A DNA stretch of 8,039 nt from Alphaproteobacteria bacterium. Lineage in GTDB: Bacteria; Pseudomonadota; Alphaproteobacteria; Rhodobacterales; Rhodobacteraceae. The position numbers and the translations under genes were made by a program. Below, one piece after another: positions 1 to 6,107 of the stretch (position 1 is its first letter; each line of letters starts with the position of its first letter). The notes beneath the pieces are model-generated. The model was not told the DNA's origin, made no database searches, and saw nothing but the letters and a program-made list of their open reading frames with translations. The stretch is from contig RFKM01000350.1 of NCBI GenBank assembly GCA_003694465.1, forward strand, positions 1-8,039. Reading direction: 5' to 3'.

Positions 1-886
1 AAAGGAAGGCCGCGCCCATGAGGATGAAGGCGATCATCGCCGAGGTCCGGGTTGCCGAAAGCAGGGCATCGACGAAATCGGAGCGGCTGAAGCCGCCGGT
101 CTGCCAGGCCAGAAGCACCGAAAGCAAGACGCCGATCGCCGCCGCGTCGGTGGGCGAGGCAACGCCGGAATAGATCGAACCGATCACCCCGCCGATCAGC
201 AGGATCACCGGGATCAGCCGGCGCGAGGCGCGCAGCCTCGTGCGGAAGTCCGCATCCACCTCTTCCTGCGGAATCTGGGAAGGGTTCATCCACGCCCGCA
301 GCGCCACATAGCCCGAAAAGAGCAAAACGAGCATCAGCCCCGGCAGGATTCCGGCGATGAAAAGCCGGGCGATGCTTTGCTCGGTGGCGACGCCGTAGAC
401 GATCAGGATGATCGACGGCGGAATGAGAAAGCCCAGCGTTGCCGACCCGGCGAGCGTGCCGAGGACCAGCCGCTCGGGGTAGCCGCGGCGCATCAGTTCG
501 GGCACCGACATGCGTCCGATCGTGGCCGCGGTGGCGGCGGACGAGCCGGAAACGGCGGCGAAGATGGCGCAGCCGAGGATATTGACGTGCAAGAGCCGCC
601 CCGGCGCCCGGCCGAGCCACGGCGCAAGGCCCGAGAACATGTCTTCCGACAGGCGTGAGCGCAGCAGGATCTCGCCCATCAGGATGAACAGCGGCAGGGC
701 GGCAAGCGGCCAGGAATGGCTGTTGCCCCACAGGGTGGTGGCGAGCACGAGCCCCACCGGGGCGTTCGAGAAGGCCGCCAGCGCGATGAGCGCCATCACC
801 ATCAGCGACACCGCCACCCAGACCCCGCTGGCCAGAAGCGCGAGCAGGATGACCAGCAGGATTGCGAAGATCACCGGGTCGGACAT
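1..886 (-). CDS. dctM: TRAP transporter large permease subunit DctM (3' part beyond window)
   Basis: This is the large inner-membrane subunit of a TRAP transporter, the ion-coupled channel that takes substrate from the periplasmic binding protein. About 295 residues are visible; the family usually has around 430, so the C-terminal third lies beyond the left edge. The start ATG (886-884) sits 4 bases after the dctQ stop and is preceded by a GGAG-like ribosome site. The protein opens with a long hydrophobic helix (about residues 5-39). It then shows the family's Ala/Ser/Gly-rich segment (AAVSGSSAATAATIG, about residues 100-122) and the characteristic GFLIPPSIILIVYG motif with TEQSI close behind (about residues 148-175). 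The visible part is mostly membrane segments joined by short loops. It is the last visible gene of the dctP-dctQ-dctM operon. Family assignment is secure; the substrate cannot be read from this subunit. Confidence 0.95.
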   Translation of the reverse strand, partial: MSDPVIFAILLVILLALLASGVWVAVSLMVMALIALAAFSNAPVGLVLATTLWGNSHSWPLAALPLFILMGEILLRSRLSEDMFSGLAPWLGRAPGRLLHVNILGCAIFAAVSGSSAATAATIGRMSVPELMRRGYPERLVLGTLAGSATLGFLIPPSIILIVYGVATEQSIARLFIAGILPGLMLVLLFSGYVALRAWMNPSQIPQEEVDADFRTRLRASRRLIPVILLIGGVIGSIYSGVASPTDAAAIGVLLSVLLAWQTGGFSRSDFVDALLSATRTSAMIAFILMGAAFL

Positions 887-890
887 CGGC

Positions 891-1418
891 CTACTCCGTT
901 CCGGTATCGACCAGCAGCGGCCGGCCGGCGCGCATCGTCTCGACCAGCGAGTCGATGAAGGCAATGGTCAGAATGGCGAGCCCGGCGACCATCGAAAGCT
1001 GCGGAATCCAGAGCGGGATCGCGACGATGCCCGAGGATTTGTCGCCGTAATGGTAGCTTTCGCGCAGCAGGCCGATGGTGAACCACGTCGCAAAGCCCGA
1101 CATCGCCCCGGCCAGCGCCAGCGCCGCCATCTCCAGCACCCATTGCACCCTGTCGCTCAGCCGTGTGATCACGAGGTTGACGCGGATATGGGCGCCGGCG
1201 CGCAGGGTGTAGGCGAGGGCCATGAAGCTCGCTGTGGCGAGGGCGAAGCCGGCGAAATCGGCATAGGACGGGATGGTATAGGACCATTTCGCCCCGCCGA
1301 TCCGGGCGAGGATGTTCAGCCCGACCTGCGCCGAGACCACGAGGCAGATGAACAGGATCGCAAGGGCAGCGATGCCGCCCGACAGCAGATAGAGCCTGTC
1401 GAGGATTTTCCGCAGCAT
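891..1418 (-). CDS. dctQ: TRAP transporter small permease subunit DctQ
   Basis: This is the small four-helix membrane subunit that pairs with DctM in the inner membrane. The protein is 175 aa, within the family's normal size. Hydrophobic segments lie at about residues 9-38, 52-72, 105-130 and 145-168. The family hallmark is visible at residues 75-80 (GAHIRV, at the end of helix 2). I chose the ATG at 1418 because the frame then begins with MLRKILDRLY directly before helix 1, and a GGGAGGGG ribosome site lies just upstream. An in-frame extension back to 1601 would run through the hairpin and into dctP, and encodes Pro/Arg-rich sequence foreign to the family. The stop is 4 bases from the dctM start, so the two are probably translationally coupled. 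Substrate specificity is set by DctP, not by this protein. Confidence 0.93.
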   Translation of the reverse strand: MLRKILDRLYLLSGGIAALAILFICLVVSAQVGLNILARIGGAKWSYTIPSYADFAGFALATASFMALAYTLRAGAHIRVNLVITRLSDRVQWVLEMAALALAGAMSGFATWFTIGLLRESYHYGDKSSGIVAIPLWIPQLSMVAGLAILTIAFIDSLVETMRAGRPLLVDTGTE

Positions 1419-1438
1419 GACCCCTCCCTCAAACGTGT

Positions 1439-1470
1439 GCCCCCGCGGCGCTTGGCTCGGCCGCGGGGGC
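1439..1470 (-). promoter_or_regulatory. Intercistronic GC-rich hairpin between dctP and dctQ
   Basis: A perfect 11-bp inverted repeat (GCCCCCGCGGC at 1439-1449, GCCGCGGGGGC at 1460-1470) encloses a 10-base loop. It begins 6 bases after the dctP stop and ends about 20 bases before the dctQ start. No T-run follows on the minus strand (the next bases read ACACGTTTG), so it does not look like a complete intrinsic terminator. Hairpins here commonly protect the 3' end of a binding-protein message or partly terminate, so the soluble protein is made in excess over the membrane subunits. That role is inference; the hairpin itself is seen directly. Confidence 0.6.
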
Positions 1471-1476
1471 GGAGGC

Positions 1477-2442
1477 TCATTGCCCCTGATAGGCGGCGAG
1501 AATCGCCTTGGCGGCGTCGGAGGCGTTCGCCTTCCAGTTTTCAAGCATCTGCGCGCCAATGGCCTTGAGTCCGGCCACGAGTGCCTCGCTCGGCTGTGCA
1601 ATGGTCATGCCATGCTCGGCCATCACCTTGATCTTCGCCTCGGATTCGGCCTTCGACATTTCCCAGCCGCGCGCCTCGGCCTCGTCGGCGGCTTTCAGAA
1701 CCGCGTCCTGAACATCGGCGGGCAGCGCATCGAAGGCGCGCTTGTTCACCACCACGATGTTCTTCGGCACCCAGGCGTTGATGGCGGTATAGGTGTCGAC
1801 GAAGTCCCACGCCTTCGAGTTGGCCCCGGTCGAGGGCGAGGTGATCATCGCCTGAATCTGCCCGGTGGCGAACGCCTGCGGAATATCGGCCGCCTCAACC
1901 TGCACCGGCGCGGCGCGGGCGAGGGTCGCGAACTCTTCGAGCGCGGCGTTGTAGGCGCGGAAGCGCAGGCCCGCCAGCGCCTCGACATCCGGGATCTCGC
2001 CATTGGTGTAAAGCCCCTGCGGCGGCCACGGCACCGAGAACAGCGGCATCAGGCCCTGCTCGGCCAGAAGCTCGGTGATGACCGGCTTCTGCGCCGCCCA
2101 GAGCCGCGCCGCGTCGTCATAGGAGGTGGCGAGGAAGGGCTGGCTGTCGATCCCGAAGGCAAGGTCTTCGTTCGACAGGGTCGACAGGAAGAATTCGCCG
2201 ATCGGTACCTGGCGCGAGCGCACGGCATTCTTGATTTCGCCATGCGGGAACAGCGACCCCGCCGAATGGACGTTGATCTCCAGCGCCCCGTTCGTGGCCG
2301 CCTTCACGTCATCGGCGAACTGACGAATGTTGACGGTGTGGAAGGTGGCATCGCCATAGGGCGTGGGCATGTCCCAGGTTTCGGCCAGTGCCGGGGTGGT
2401 CAGTCCGACCCCGAGGGCAAAGGCTGCCGCAAGTCTCTTCAT
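1477..2442 (-). CDS. dctP: TRAP transporter periplasmic substrate-binding protein DctP
   Basis: This is the extracytoplasmic solute receptor that captures substrate in the periplasm and delivers it to DctQM. The protein is 321 aa, typical of the family. Residues 1-20 form a signal peptide (basic MKR, hydrophobic core, TPALA before the predicted cut at 20/21); there is no lipobox. The mature protein starts ETWDMPTPYG. The family's substrate-carboxylate arginine is best placed at R162 in GLRFRAYN (158-165), preceded by VPWPPQGLYTNG. Further on are the AADIPQAFATGQIQAMITSP and WVPKNIVVVN segments, typical of DctP proteins. The ATG at 2442 has a GGGAG ribosome site 8 bases upstream and gives a clean signal peptide; a 30-residue extension to 2532 would cross the promoter region. 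Bordetella pertussis DctP6 and DctP7 are known to bind pyroglutamate. The neighbouring oxoprolinase genes suggest the same substrate here, which is inference. Confidence 0.93.
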   Translation of the reverse strand: MKRLAAAFALGVGLTTPALAETWDMPTPYGDATFHTVNIRQFADDVKAATNGALEINVHSAGSLFPHGEIKNAVRSRQVPIGEFFLSTLSNEDLAFGIDSQPFLATSYDDAARLWAAQKPVITELLAEQGLMPLFSVPWPPQGLYTNGEIPDVEALAGLRFRAYNAALEEFATLARAAPVQVEAADIPQAFATGQIQAMITSPSTGANSKAWDFVDTYTAINAWVPKNIVVVNKRAFDALPADVQDAVLKAADEAEARGWEMSKAESEAKIKVMAEHGMTIAQPSEALVAGLKAIGAQMLENWKANASDAAKAILAAYQGQ

Positions 2443-2494
2443 TGTCTTCTCTCCCTTTCGCTGGTTGGCTTGTCCGGCGATCAACTCGGACTTA

Positions 2495-2522
2495 TGGTTA
2501 CATATCGTTGACAAATTGTCAT
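2495..2522 (-). promoter_or_regulatory. Possible promoter for dctPQM
   Basis: On the minus strand ATGACA (2522-2517, five of six bases of a sigma-70 -35 box) is followed after 16 bases by TAACCA (2500-2495), a weak -10. A start near 2488 would leave a leader of about 45 bases before the dctP ATG. The -35 box lies almost wholly inside the 13-bp palindrome, so a protein bound there would be expected to block the polymerase. The -10 match is poor, and this call rests mainly on position in the divergent AT-rich gap. Confidence 0.3.
2509..2521. promoter_or_regulatory. Palindromic candidate operator in the divergent control region
   Basis: TGACAA-A-TTGTCA is a perfect 6+1+6 palindrome in the gap between dctP and pxpB. 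Its core CAAATTG (2512-2518) recurs 18 bases downstream at 2530-2536, where it is followed by AGTCA instead of TCA, giving a second, degenerate site. The surroundings (2491-2550) are only 19/60 G+C, in a GC-rich window. The palindrome overlaps the candidate dctP -35 box and abuts the candidate pxpB -35 box, so one regulator could govern both operons. No regulator gene lies in the window. The form would fit a dimeric winged-helix repressor (for example GntR/FCD type), but the family cannot be named from the site alone. Confidence 0.45.
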
Positions 2523-2550
2523 TGTTCCGCAAATTGAGTCAAGAAATATT
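2522..2550 (+). promoter_or_regulatory. Possible promoter for pxpBCA
   Basis: TTGTTC (2522-2527) and AATATT (2545-2550) are spaced by 17 bases and match the sigma-70 boxes at three and four of six positions. Transcription would start near 2557, leaving a leader of about 19 bases that contains the GAGGAG ribosome site. An alternative -35, TTGACA at 2508-2513, is a perfect match but has no acceptable -10 at the right distance (CAAATT or AAATTG). Low confidence for either. Confidence 0.3.
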
Positions 2551-2560
2551 TCCCGCGCCC

Positions 2561-2566
2561 GAGGAG
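2561..2566 (+). promoter_or_regulatory. Ribosome binding site deciding the TTG start of pxpB
   Basis: GAGGAG lies 9 bases before an in-frame TTG at 2576. Upstream in-frame candidates are an ATG at 2363, inside dctP on the other strand, and TTG codons within the control region. None has a recognisable ribosome site, and all would add residues unlike the family. This site therefore supports TTG 2576 as the start. Confidence 0.6.
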
Positions 2567-2575
2567 ACCGGCATT

Positions 2576-3328
2576 TTGAACACGCCTCCGCGCCCCCGAC
2601 AGGCCGAGCTTCTGCCCCTTGGCCCCGATGCCGTGATCGTCCGGTTTGCGCTGGCGGCCGGCGCGCAGGTCTCGGGCGCGGTGCAGGCGTTTTCCGAGGC
2701 GGCGCGGCAGGCCGCGATACAGGGCGTGCGCGAGGTGACTGCCTCGCTGAATTCGGTGCTCGTGAGGTTCGAGAGGCGGATGACATCCCGCGAGGCGATC
2801 ATGGCGGCGCTGGACGAACTGCTCGGCGCGGAGGACTGGTTGAACGCGCCGCTGCCCGAGCCGCGGCGGCGCTGGCGCGTGCCGGCGCTGTTCGGTGGCC
2901 GTCATGGCCCGCAGCTGGCCGAAGCGGCGGGGCTGGCCGGCGTCAGCGAGGCCCGGGCCGTGCGCGAGATCGCCGGGGCGGAGCTGCGGGTTCTGGCCAT
3001 CGGCTTCGCGCCGGGGCAGCCCTACCTCGGCCTCCTGCCCGAAAACTGGGATTTCCCGCGCCAGTCGCATCTGACCCCCGAGGTGCCCGCCGGCGCGGTG
3101 ACCGTCGCGGTGCGCCAGATCGTGCTCTTTGCCAATGCCAGCAAGACCGGCTGGCGGCAGGTGGGCCTCAGCGCCTTTCGCCCGTTCTGGCCGGAGCGGG
3201 CCGAGCCCTTTCTATTGCGTCAGGGCGACGCGCTGCGCTTCGAGCCGGTTTCGGAGAACGAGATGGACGCGCTGCTGGCGAACGCGTCCGACGGGCTGGG
3301 CGGCGCGCGCTGCGAGGTGCTGGGGTGA
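2576..3328 (+). CDS. pxpB: 5-oxoprolinase subunit PxpB (KipI / allophanate hydrolase subunit 1 family)
   Basis: With PxpC and PxpA, the family forms the bacterial ATP-dependent 5-oxoprolinase, which opens 5-oxoproline to glutamate in the cytoplasm. The protein is 250 aa from TTG 2576, a normal size. The N-terminal half contains the KipI-type start (LLPLGPDAVIVRF, residues 12-24). The hallmark C-terminal segment is GFAPGQPYLGLL (143-154), followed by FPR (160-162), VPAGAVTVA (170-178), GW (192-193) and the LLRQGDALRFEPV ending. Some usually conserved stretches differ: as I recall the consensus, the region before the Trp-Gln/His-Leu-Ile-Gly motif reads IYP..SPGGW, whereas here it is LFANASKTGW, and the following GRTP is replaced by GLSAFRPF. 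The stop overlaps the pxpC start by four bases (GTGA), implying coupled translation. Family assignment is firm; substrate identity is less so because of the divergence. Confidence 0.85.
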   Translation: MNTPPRPRQAELLPLGPDAVIVRFALAAGAQVSGAVQAFSEAARQAAIQGVREVTASLNSVLVRFERRMTSREAIMAALDELLGAEDWLNAPLPEPRRRWRVPALFGGRHGPQLAEAAGLAGVSEARAVREIAGAELRVLAIGFAPGQPYLGLLPENWDFPRQSHLTPEVPAGAVTVAVRQIVLFANASKTGWRQVGLSAFRPFWPERAEPFLLRQGDALRFEPVSENEMDALLANASDGLGGARCEVLG

Positions 3329-4347
3329 GCGGGGTTCTTCGCATCGAACGCGCGGGGCCGGTGATGACCCTGCAGGATCTCGGCCGGCCGGGCCTGATCG
3401 GGCAGGGCGTCTCGGTCGGCGGGGCGGCCGACCGCCTCGCCCTGCTCGAGGCTGCTGCCCTTCTCGGCCTCGCGCGGCCGGGCGCCAGCATCGAAATGGC
3501 CGGGAGCGGTGGCACGTTCGTTGCCACCGCGCCCATGCGCCTCGCCCTGACCGGTGCCCCGATGCGCGCCGATATCGACGGCCAGGCCCTTGCCTGGAAC
3601 GCGGTGCATCTGCTCTCGCCCGGCCAGAGGCTGACGATCGGCGGCGCGCGGGAAGGGACATATGGCTACCTGACCCCGGCCGGGGGCTTCGATGTGGCGC
3701 CGTTTCTGGGCAGCGTTTCGGCGCATCTGGCGGCGGGTATCGGCGGCCTGCTGCGCGCGGGGGTGGACCTGCCGCTGGGCGAAGATCCCCACCCCGGCGC
3801 GCCGGCCACCCGGCTCGACGTGCCCGGCCGCTTTTCCGGCGGCACGGTCCGCCTGATGCCCGGCCCGCAAACCGACCTGTTTGACGCGGCGGTGCGCGCG
3901 CGTTTCTTCGCGACCCCGTTCCGGCGCGGGCCGCAGGCCAACCGGCAGGGGATGGAGTTGCTGCATGACGGGCCGGGCTATACCACAGCAGCGGCCTCGA
4001 ACCTCGCGTCCGACTTCATCGTGCCCGGCGACGTGCAGATGACCGGCGCCGGCGCGCCCTTCGTGCTGTTGTGCGAATGTCAGACCATCGGCGGCTATCC
4101 CCGGATCGGCACCGTGCTGGCCGAGGATCTGCCGCGTCTCGCCCAGGCCCCCGCCGGTGCGCCGATCCGCTTCCGGCCGGTGTCGCTGGAAGAGGCCGAC
4201 GCGGTCTGGCGCGATGAGCAGGAGCAGCTGGCGGCGTTGCGCGCCCGGGTCCGGCCGCTGGTGCGCGACCCCCATGCCATCCGCGACCTGCTGGCCTACC
4301 AGTTGATCAGCGGTGTCACCTGTGGCGACGATCTGGAAAGGACATGA
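3325..4347 (+). CDS. pxpC: 5-oxoprolinase subunit PxpC (KipA / allophanate hydrolase subunit 2 family)
   Basis: This is the partner of PxpB; the two resemble the halves of the carboxyltransferase-like domain of urea amidolyase, and database names such as 'biotin-dependent carboxyltransferase' are often attached. The protein is 340 aa, a normal size. It opens with IERAGPVMTLQDLGRPG (7-23), the family's signature start. It continues with GGAAD (32-36, usually SGAMD), YLTPAGGFDV (115-124), RLMPGPQTDLF, ANRQGMEL (about 205-212, where SDRMGYRL is usual) and CQTIGGYPRIG (252-262, usually RQTTGGYP). The CEC at 250-252 is unusual. The start is the GTG at 3325, overlapping the pxpB stop by four bases; no other start fits the conserved N-terminus. 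One base separates its stop from the pxpA ATG. No biotin carboxylase or carrier gene is nearby, which favours oxoprolinase over carboxylase function. Confidence 0.87.
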   Translation: MSGVLRIERAGPVMTLQDLGRPGLIGQGVSVGGAADRLALLEAAALLGLARPGASIEMAGSGGTFVATAPMRLALTGAPMRADIDGQALAWNAVHLLSPGQRLTIGGAREGTYGYLTPAGGFDVAPFLGSVSAHLAAGIGGLLRAGVDLPLGEDPHPGAPATRLDVPGRFSGGTVRLMPGPQTDLFDAAVRARFFATPFRRGPQANRQGMELLHDGPGYTTAAASNLASDFIVPGDVQMTGAGAPFVLLCECQTIGGYPRIGTVLAEDLPRLAQAPAGAPIRFRPVSLEEADAVWRDEQEQLAALRARVRPLVRDPHAIRDLLAYQLISGVTCGDDLERT

Positions 4348-4348
4348 C

Positions 4349-5128
4349 ATGGAAAAGGTGATCGACCTGAACGCCGACATGGGCGAAAGCTTCGGCCCCT
4401 GGACGAAGGGCAACGACGCGGCGCTTCTCGACGTCGTGACCTCGGCGAACATCGCCTGCGGGTTCCACGCCGGCGACGCCGATACCATGGCCCGCACCAT
4501 GCGCCTTGCGGTGGAGAAGGGCGTCGGCATCGGCGCCCACCCCGGCTTTGCCGATGTGCAGGGCTTCGGGCGGCGGCGGATCAGCCTCTCGGGCGAGGAG
4601 CTTGCCAATCTCGTCATCTACCAGCTCGGCGCGGCGCAGGCGATGGCGCGGGCCGTGGGCGGCGCGGTGCGGCATCTGAAGCTGCACGGCGCGCTGGCCA
4701 ACATGGCATCGGAAGATGTGACGATCGCCCGGGCCTGTTACGAGGCGGCGCTGCGCGTGCAACCCGACATCACGATCATGGTGATCGCCGCAACGGCGCA
4801 GGAACAGGCAGCCCGGGAGCTTGGCTGCACATGGGCGGGCGAGATCTTTGCCGACCGGGCCTATGAGGACGACGGGACCCTGCGCGCGCGCTCAAGGCCC
4901 GGGTCGGTGATTGAAGAGCCCGATCTTGCCGCCGGCCGGGTTCTGAAAATGCTCGAGGAAGGGGCGATCATTGCCGAAAACGGCAAGCGCATTCCCTGCC
5001 GGATCGACACGATCTGCCTGCATGGCGACGGCAAGACGGCCCTCGCCATCGCATCGGCGGTTCGGCAACGGCTCGAGCAGGCGGACTACAGGCTCGCACC
5101 GCTAGCAAAGGTAAGCCGGAGCGCCTGA
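4349..5128 (+). CDS. pxpA: 5-oxoprolinase subunit PxpA (LamB/YcsF family)
   Basis: This subunit is a barrel-fold protein required with PxpBC for ATP-dependent 5-oxoproline ring opening; the family was formerly called 'lactam utilization protein LamB'. The protein is 259 aa, a usual length. Family motifs appear in order: IDLNADMGESFG (5-16), SANIACGFHAGD (32-43), GAHPGF (62-67), GFGRR (72-76), HLKLHGALAN (109-118), EIFADRAY (165-172) and ICLHGD (222-227). The usual fifth motif is KPHGALYN; here Leu112 replaces Pro and Ala117 replaces Tyr. I chose ATG 4349 because AAAGGA (4337-4342) lies 6 bases upstream and the protein then starts exactly at the conserved N-terminus. An in-frame ATG at 4313 would sit inside pxpC and lacks a ribosome site. 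It is the last gene of the pxpBCA operon and follows pxpC by one base. Confidence 0.9.
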   Translation: MEKVIDLNADMGESFGPWTKGNDAALLDVVTSANIACGFHAGDADTMARTMRLAVEKGVGIGAHPGFADVQGFGRRRISLSGEELANLVIYQLGAAQAMARAVGGAVRHLKLHGALANMASEDVTIARACYEAALRVQPDITIMVIAATAQEQAARELGCTWAGEIFADRAYEDDGTLRARSRPGSVIEEPDLAAGRVLKMLEEGAIIAENGKRIPCRIDTICLHGDGKTALAIASAVRQRLEQADYRLAPLAKVSRSA

Positions 5129-5179
5129 GGCTGACCCATCGCCCGACAGGCCAGGGCGGGGCGGTTGCACGCAAGACGG

Positions 5180-5214
5180 CCGGGCCAAAGCGCGGCAATT
5201 CGCCGCCGGCCCGG
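5180..5214 (+). terminator. GC-rich hairpin downstream of pxpA, possible terminator
   Basis: An outer 7-bp stem (CCGGGCC 5180-5186 with GGCCCGG 5208-5214) and an inner 5-bp stem (GCGGC 5192-5196 with GCCGC 5202-5206, loop AATTC) can form about 50 bases after the pxpA stop. They are joined by an asymmetric internal loop. No T-run follows (TCTCGTGAATG), so an intrinsic terminator is only possible. The gap 5129-5264 otherwise holds nothing I can name, apart from a GATACC sequence (5253-5258) close to the next ATG that could serve as a weak -10. Confidence 0.3.
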
Positions 5215-5264
5215 TCTCGTGAATGTGATTTCCGCCCCGCCCCGGCCTCTGCGATACCACGCGC

Positions 5265-6062
5265 ATGACGTTCAAAGCCCTTCTCGCGATTGCCGCGCTG
5301 CTGCTGGCGCTTCCCGCCGCCGCCGGCACCCCGGCCCGTGTCGATCTGCTGCCCGGATGGCGCGAGAGCGCCGCTTCCCATCTCGCGGCGCTGCATGTGG
5401 TTCTCGCGCCGGGGTGGAAGACCTACTGGCGCGCCCCCGGCGAGGCGGGTTTCGTGCCGCAGTTCGACTGGTCGGGGTCGGAGAACGTCGCTTCGGTCGA
5501 GGCGCTCTGGCCGGTTCCGGAGGTCGACGAGACCGGCGGCATGACCTCGCTCGTCTATCATGACGAGCTGGTCCTGCCGCTGCGCGTGCAGCTGTCCGAC
5601 CCGGCGCGCGCGGCGCGGCTTTCCGGCAGCCTCGAAATGGGCGTGTGCGACAACATCTGCATGCCGATGCAGGTGACGGTTTCGGCGGTGCTCGATGCGG
5701 CGCAGACCGCGCCGGATGCCCGTATCGCCGCCGCTCTGGCGTCGCGCCCCATGGCGGGGGCCGAGGCCGGGCTGGGCGGGGTGGACTGCACCGCCGATCC
5801 GATTGCCGACGGGATGCGCGTGCATGCCCATGTCGAGATGCCGGCGCTGGGCGCCGAGGAACATGCGGTGATCGAGGGTCCGAGCGCCGATATCTGGGTT
5901 TCCGATGCGATGGTCGAACGTGGCCCCGGCGGTCTGACGATTACCGCCGATCTCGTGCCGCCCGCCGCCCGGCCGTTCGATCTCAAGGGGGACGACATCC
6001 GGCTGACCGTTCTGGCCGAAGGCACCGCCGTCGATATCCGGGGCTGCCAGCTCGACCAATAG
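5265..6062 (+). CDS. Secreted stand-alone DsbD alpha-domain-like protein (protein-disulfide reductase DsbD N-terminal domain family)
   Basis: This is probably a periplasmic thiol-disulfide protein that resembles the N-terminal (alpha) domain of DsbD/ScsB, which passes reducing power to periplasmic partners. The protein is 265 aa. Residues 1-20 form a signal peptide (MTFKALL, long hydrophobic core, PAAA); there is no lipobox. The domain is recognisable from LLPGWRESAASHLAALHVVLAPGWKTYWRAPGEAGFVPQFDW (28-69), with the family's GWKTYWR.PG.AG.P..DW pattern, then LVYHDELVLP (96-105) and the cysteine motif MGVCDNICMP (125-134). The likely redox pair is C128-C132; further cysteines are C175 and C261. 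The transmembrane beta and thioredoxin-like gamma parts of full DsbD are absent. The start ATG is the only one giving the signal peptide, but its ribosome site is poor; GATACC 7 bases upstream hints at a nearly leaderless message. Gene neighbours give no partner. The electron donor is unknown. Confidence 0.8.
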   Translation: MTFKALLAIAALLLALPAAAGTPARVDLLPGWRESAASHLAALHVVLAPGWKTYWRAPGEAGFVPQFDWSGSENVASVEALWPVPEVDETGGMTSLVYHDELVLPLRVQLSDPARAARLSGSLEMGVCDNICMPMQVTVSAVLDAAQTAPDARIAAALASRPMAGAEAGLGGVDCTADPIADGMRVHAHVEMPALGAEEHAVIEGPSADIWVSDAMVERGPGGLTITADLVPPAARPFDLKGDDIRLTVLAEGTAVDIRGCQLDQ

Positions 6063-6107
6063 CGATCGCCGTTCCTGATCGGGCTGCCACCTTGGAAGCA
6101 CGGAGGG

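Noticed and set aside
510..1568. Long open frame on the plus strand opposite dctM/dctQ
   Set aside because: It is antisense to two clearly recognisable TRAP permease genes. Its translation is Arg/Gly/Gln/Asp-rich low-complexity sequence typical of shadow frames in high-GC DNA.
1419..1601. Upstream-extended start for dctQ
   Set aside because: The extension crosses the hairpin and overlaps the dctP 3' end. The added residues are Pro/Arg-rich and unlike any DctQ N-terminus, while ATG 1418 has a good ribosome site.
1417..2511. Long open frame on the plus strand opposite dctP
   Set aside because: It lies wholly across dctP and its signal peptide, shows no domain, and is Arg/Gly/His-rich, as expected of a shadow frame.
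2508..2536. TTGACA at 2508-2513 as the pxpB -35 box
   Set aside because: The hexamer is perfect, but at 16-18 bases downstream only CAAATT, AAATTG or AATTGA occur, all poor -10 boxes. TTGTTC with AATATT was preferred as the weaker but better-balanced pair.
2363..2575. Upstream-extended start for pxpB at ATG 2363
   Set aside because: It would place the start inside dctP and translate through the AT-rich control region; TTG 2576 with GAGGAG fits the family N-terminus.
3325..4347. Biotin-dependent carboxylase or urea amidolyase subunit as the role of the KipA-type gene
   Set aside because: No biotin carboxylase, biotin carrier or amidase domain is encoded nearby, while PxpB and PxpA partners flank it directly.
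3220..4617. 465-codon open frame on the minus strand opposite pxpC/pxpA
   Set aside because: It overlaps three strong family matches on the other strand and encodes compositionally biased sequence with no recognisable motif.
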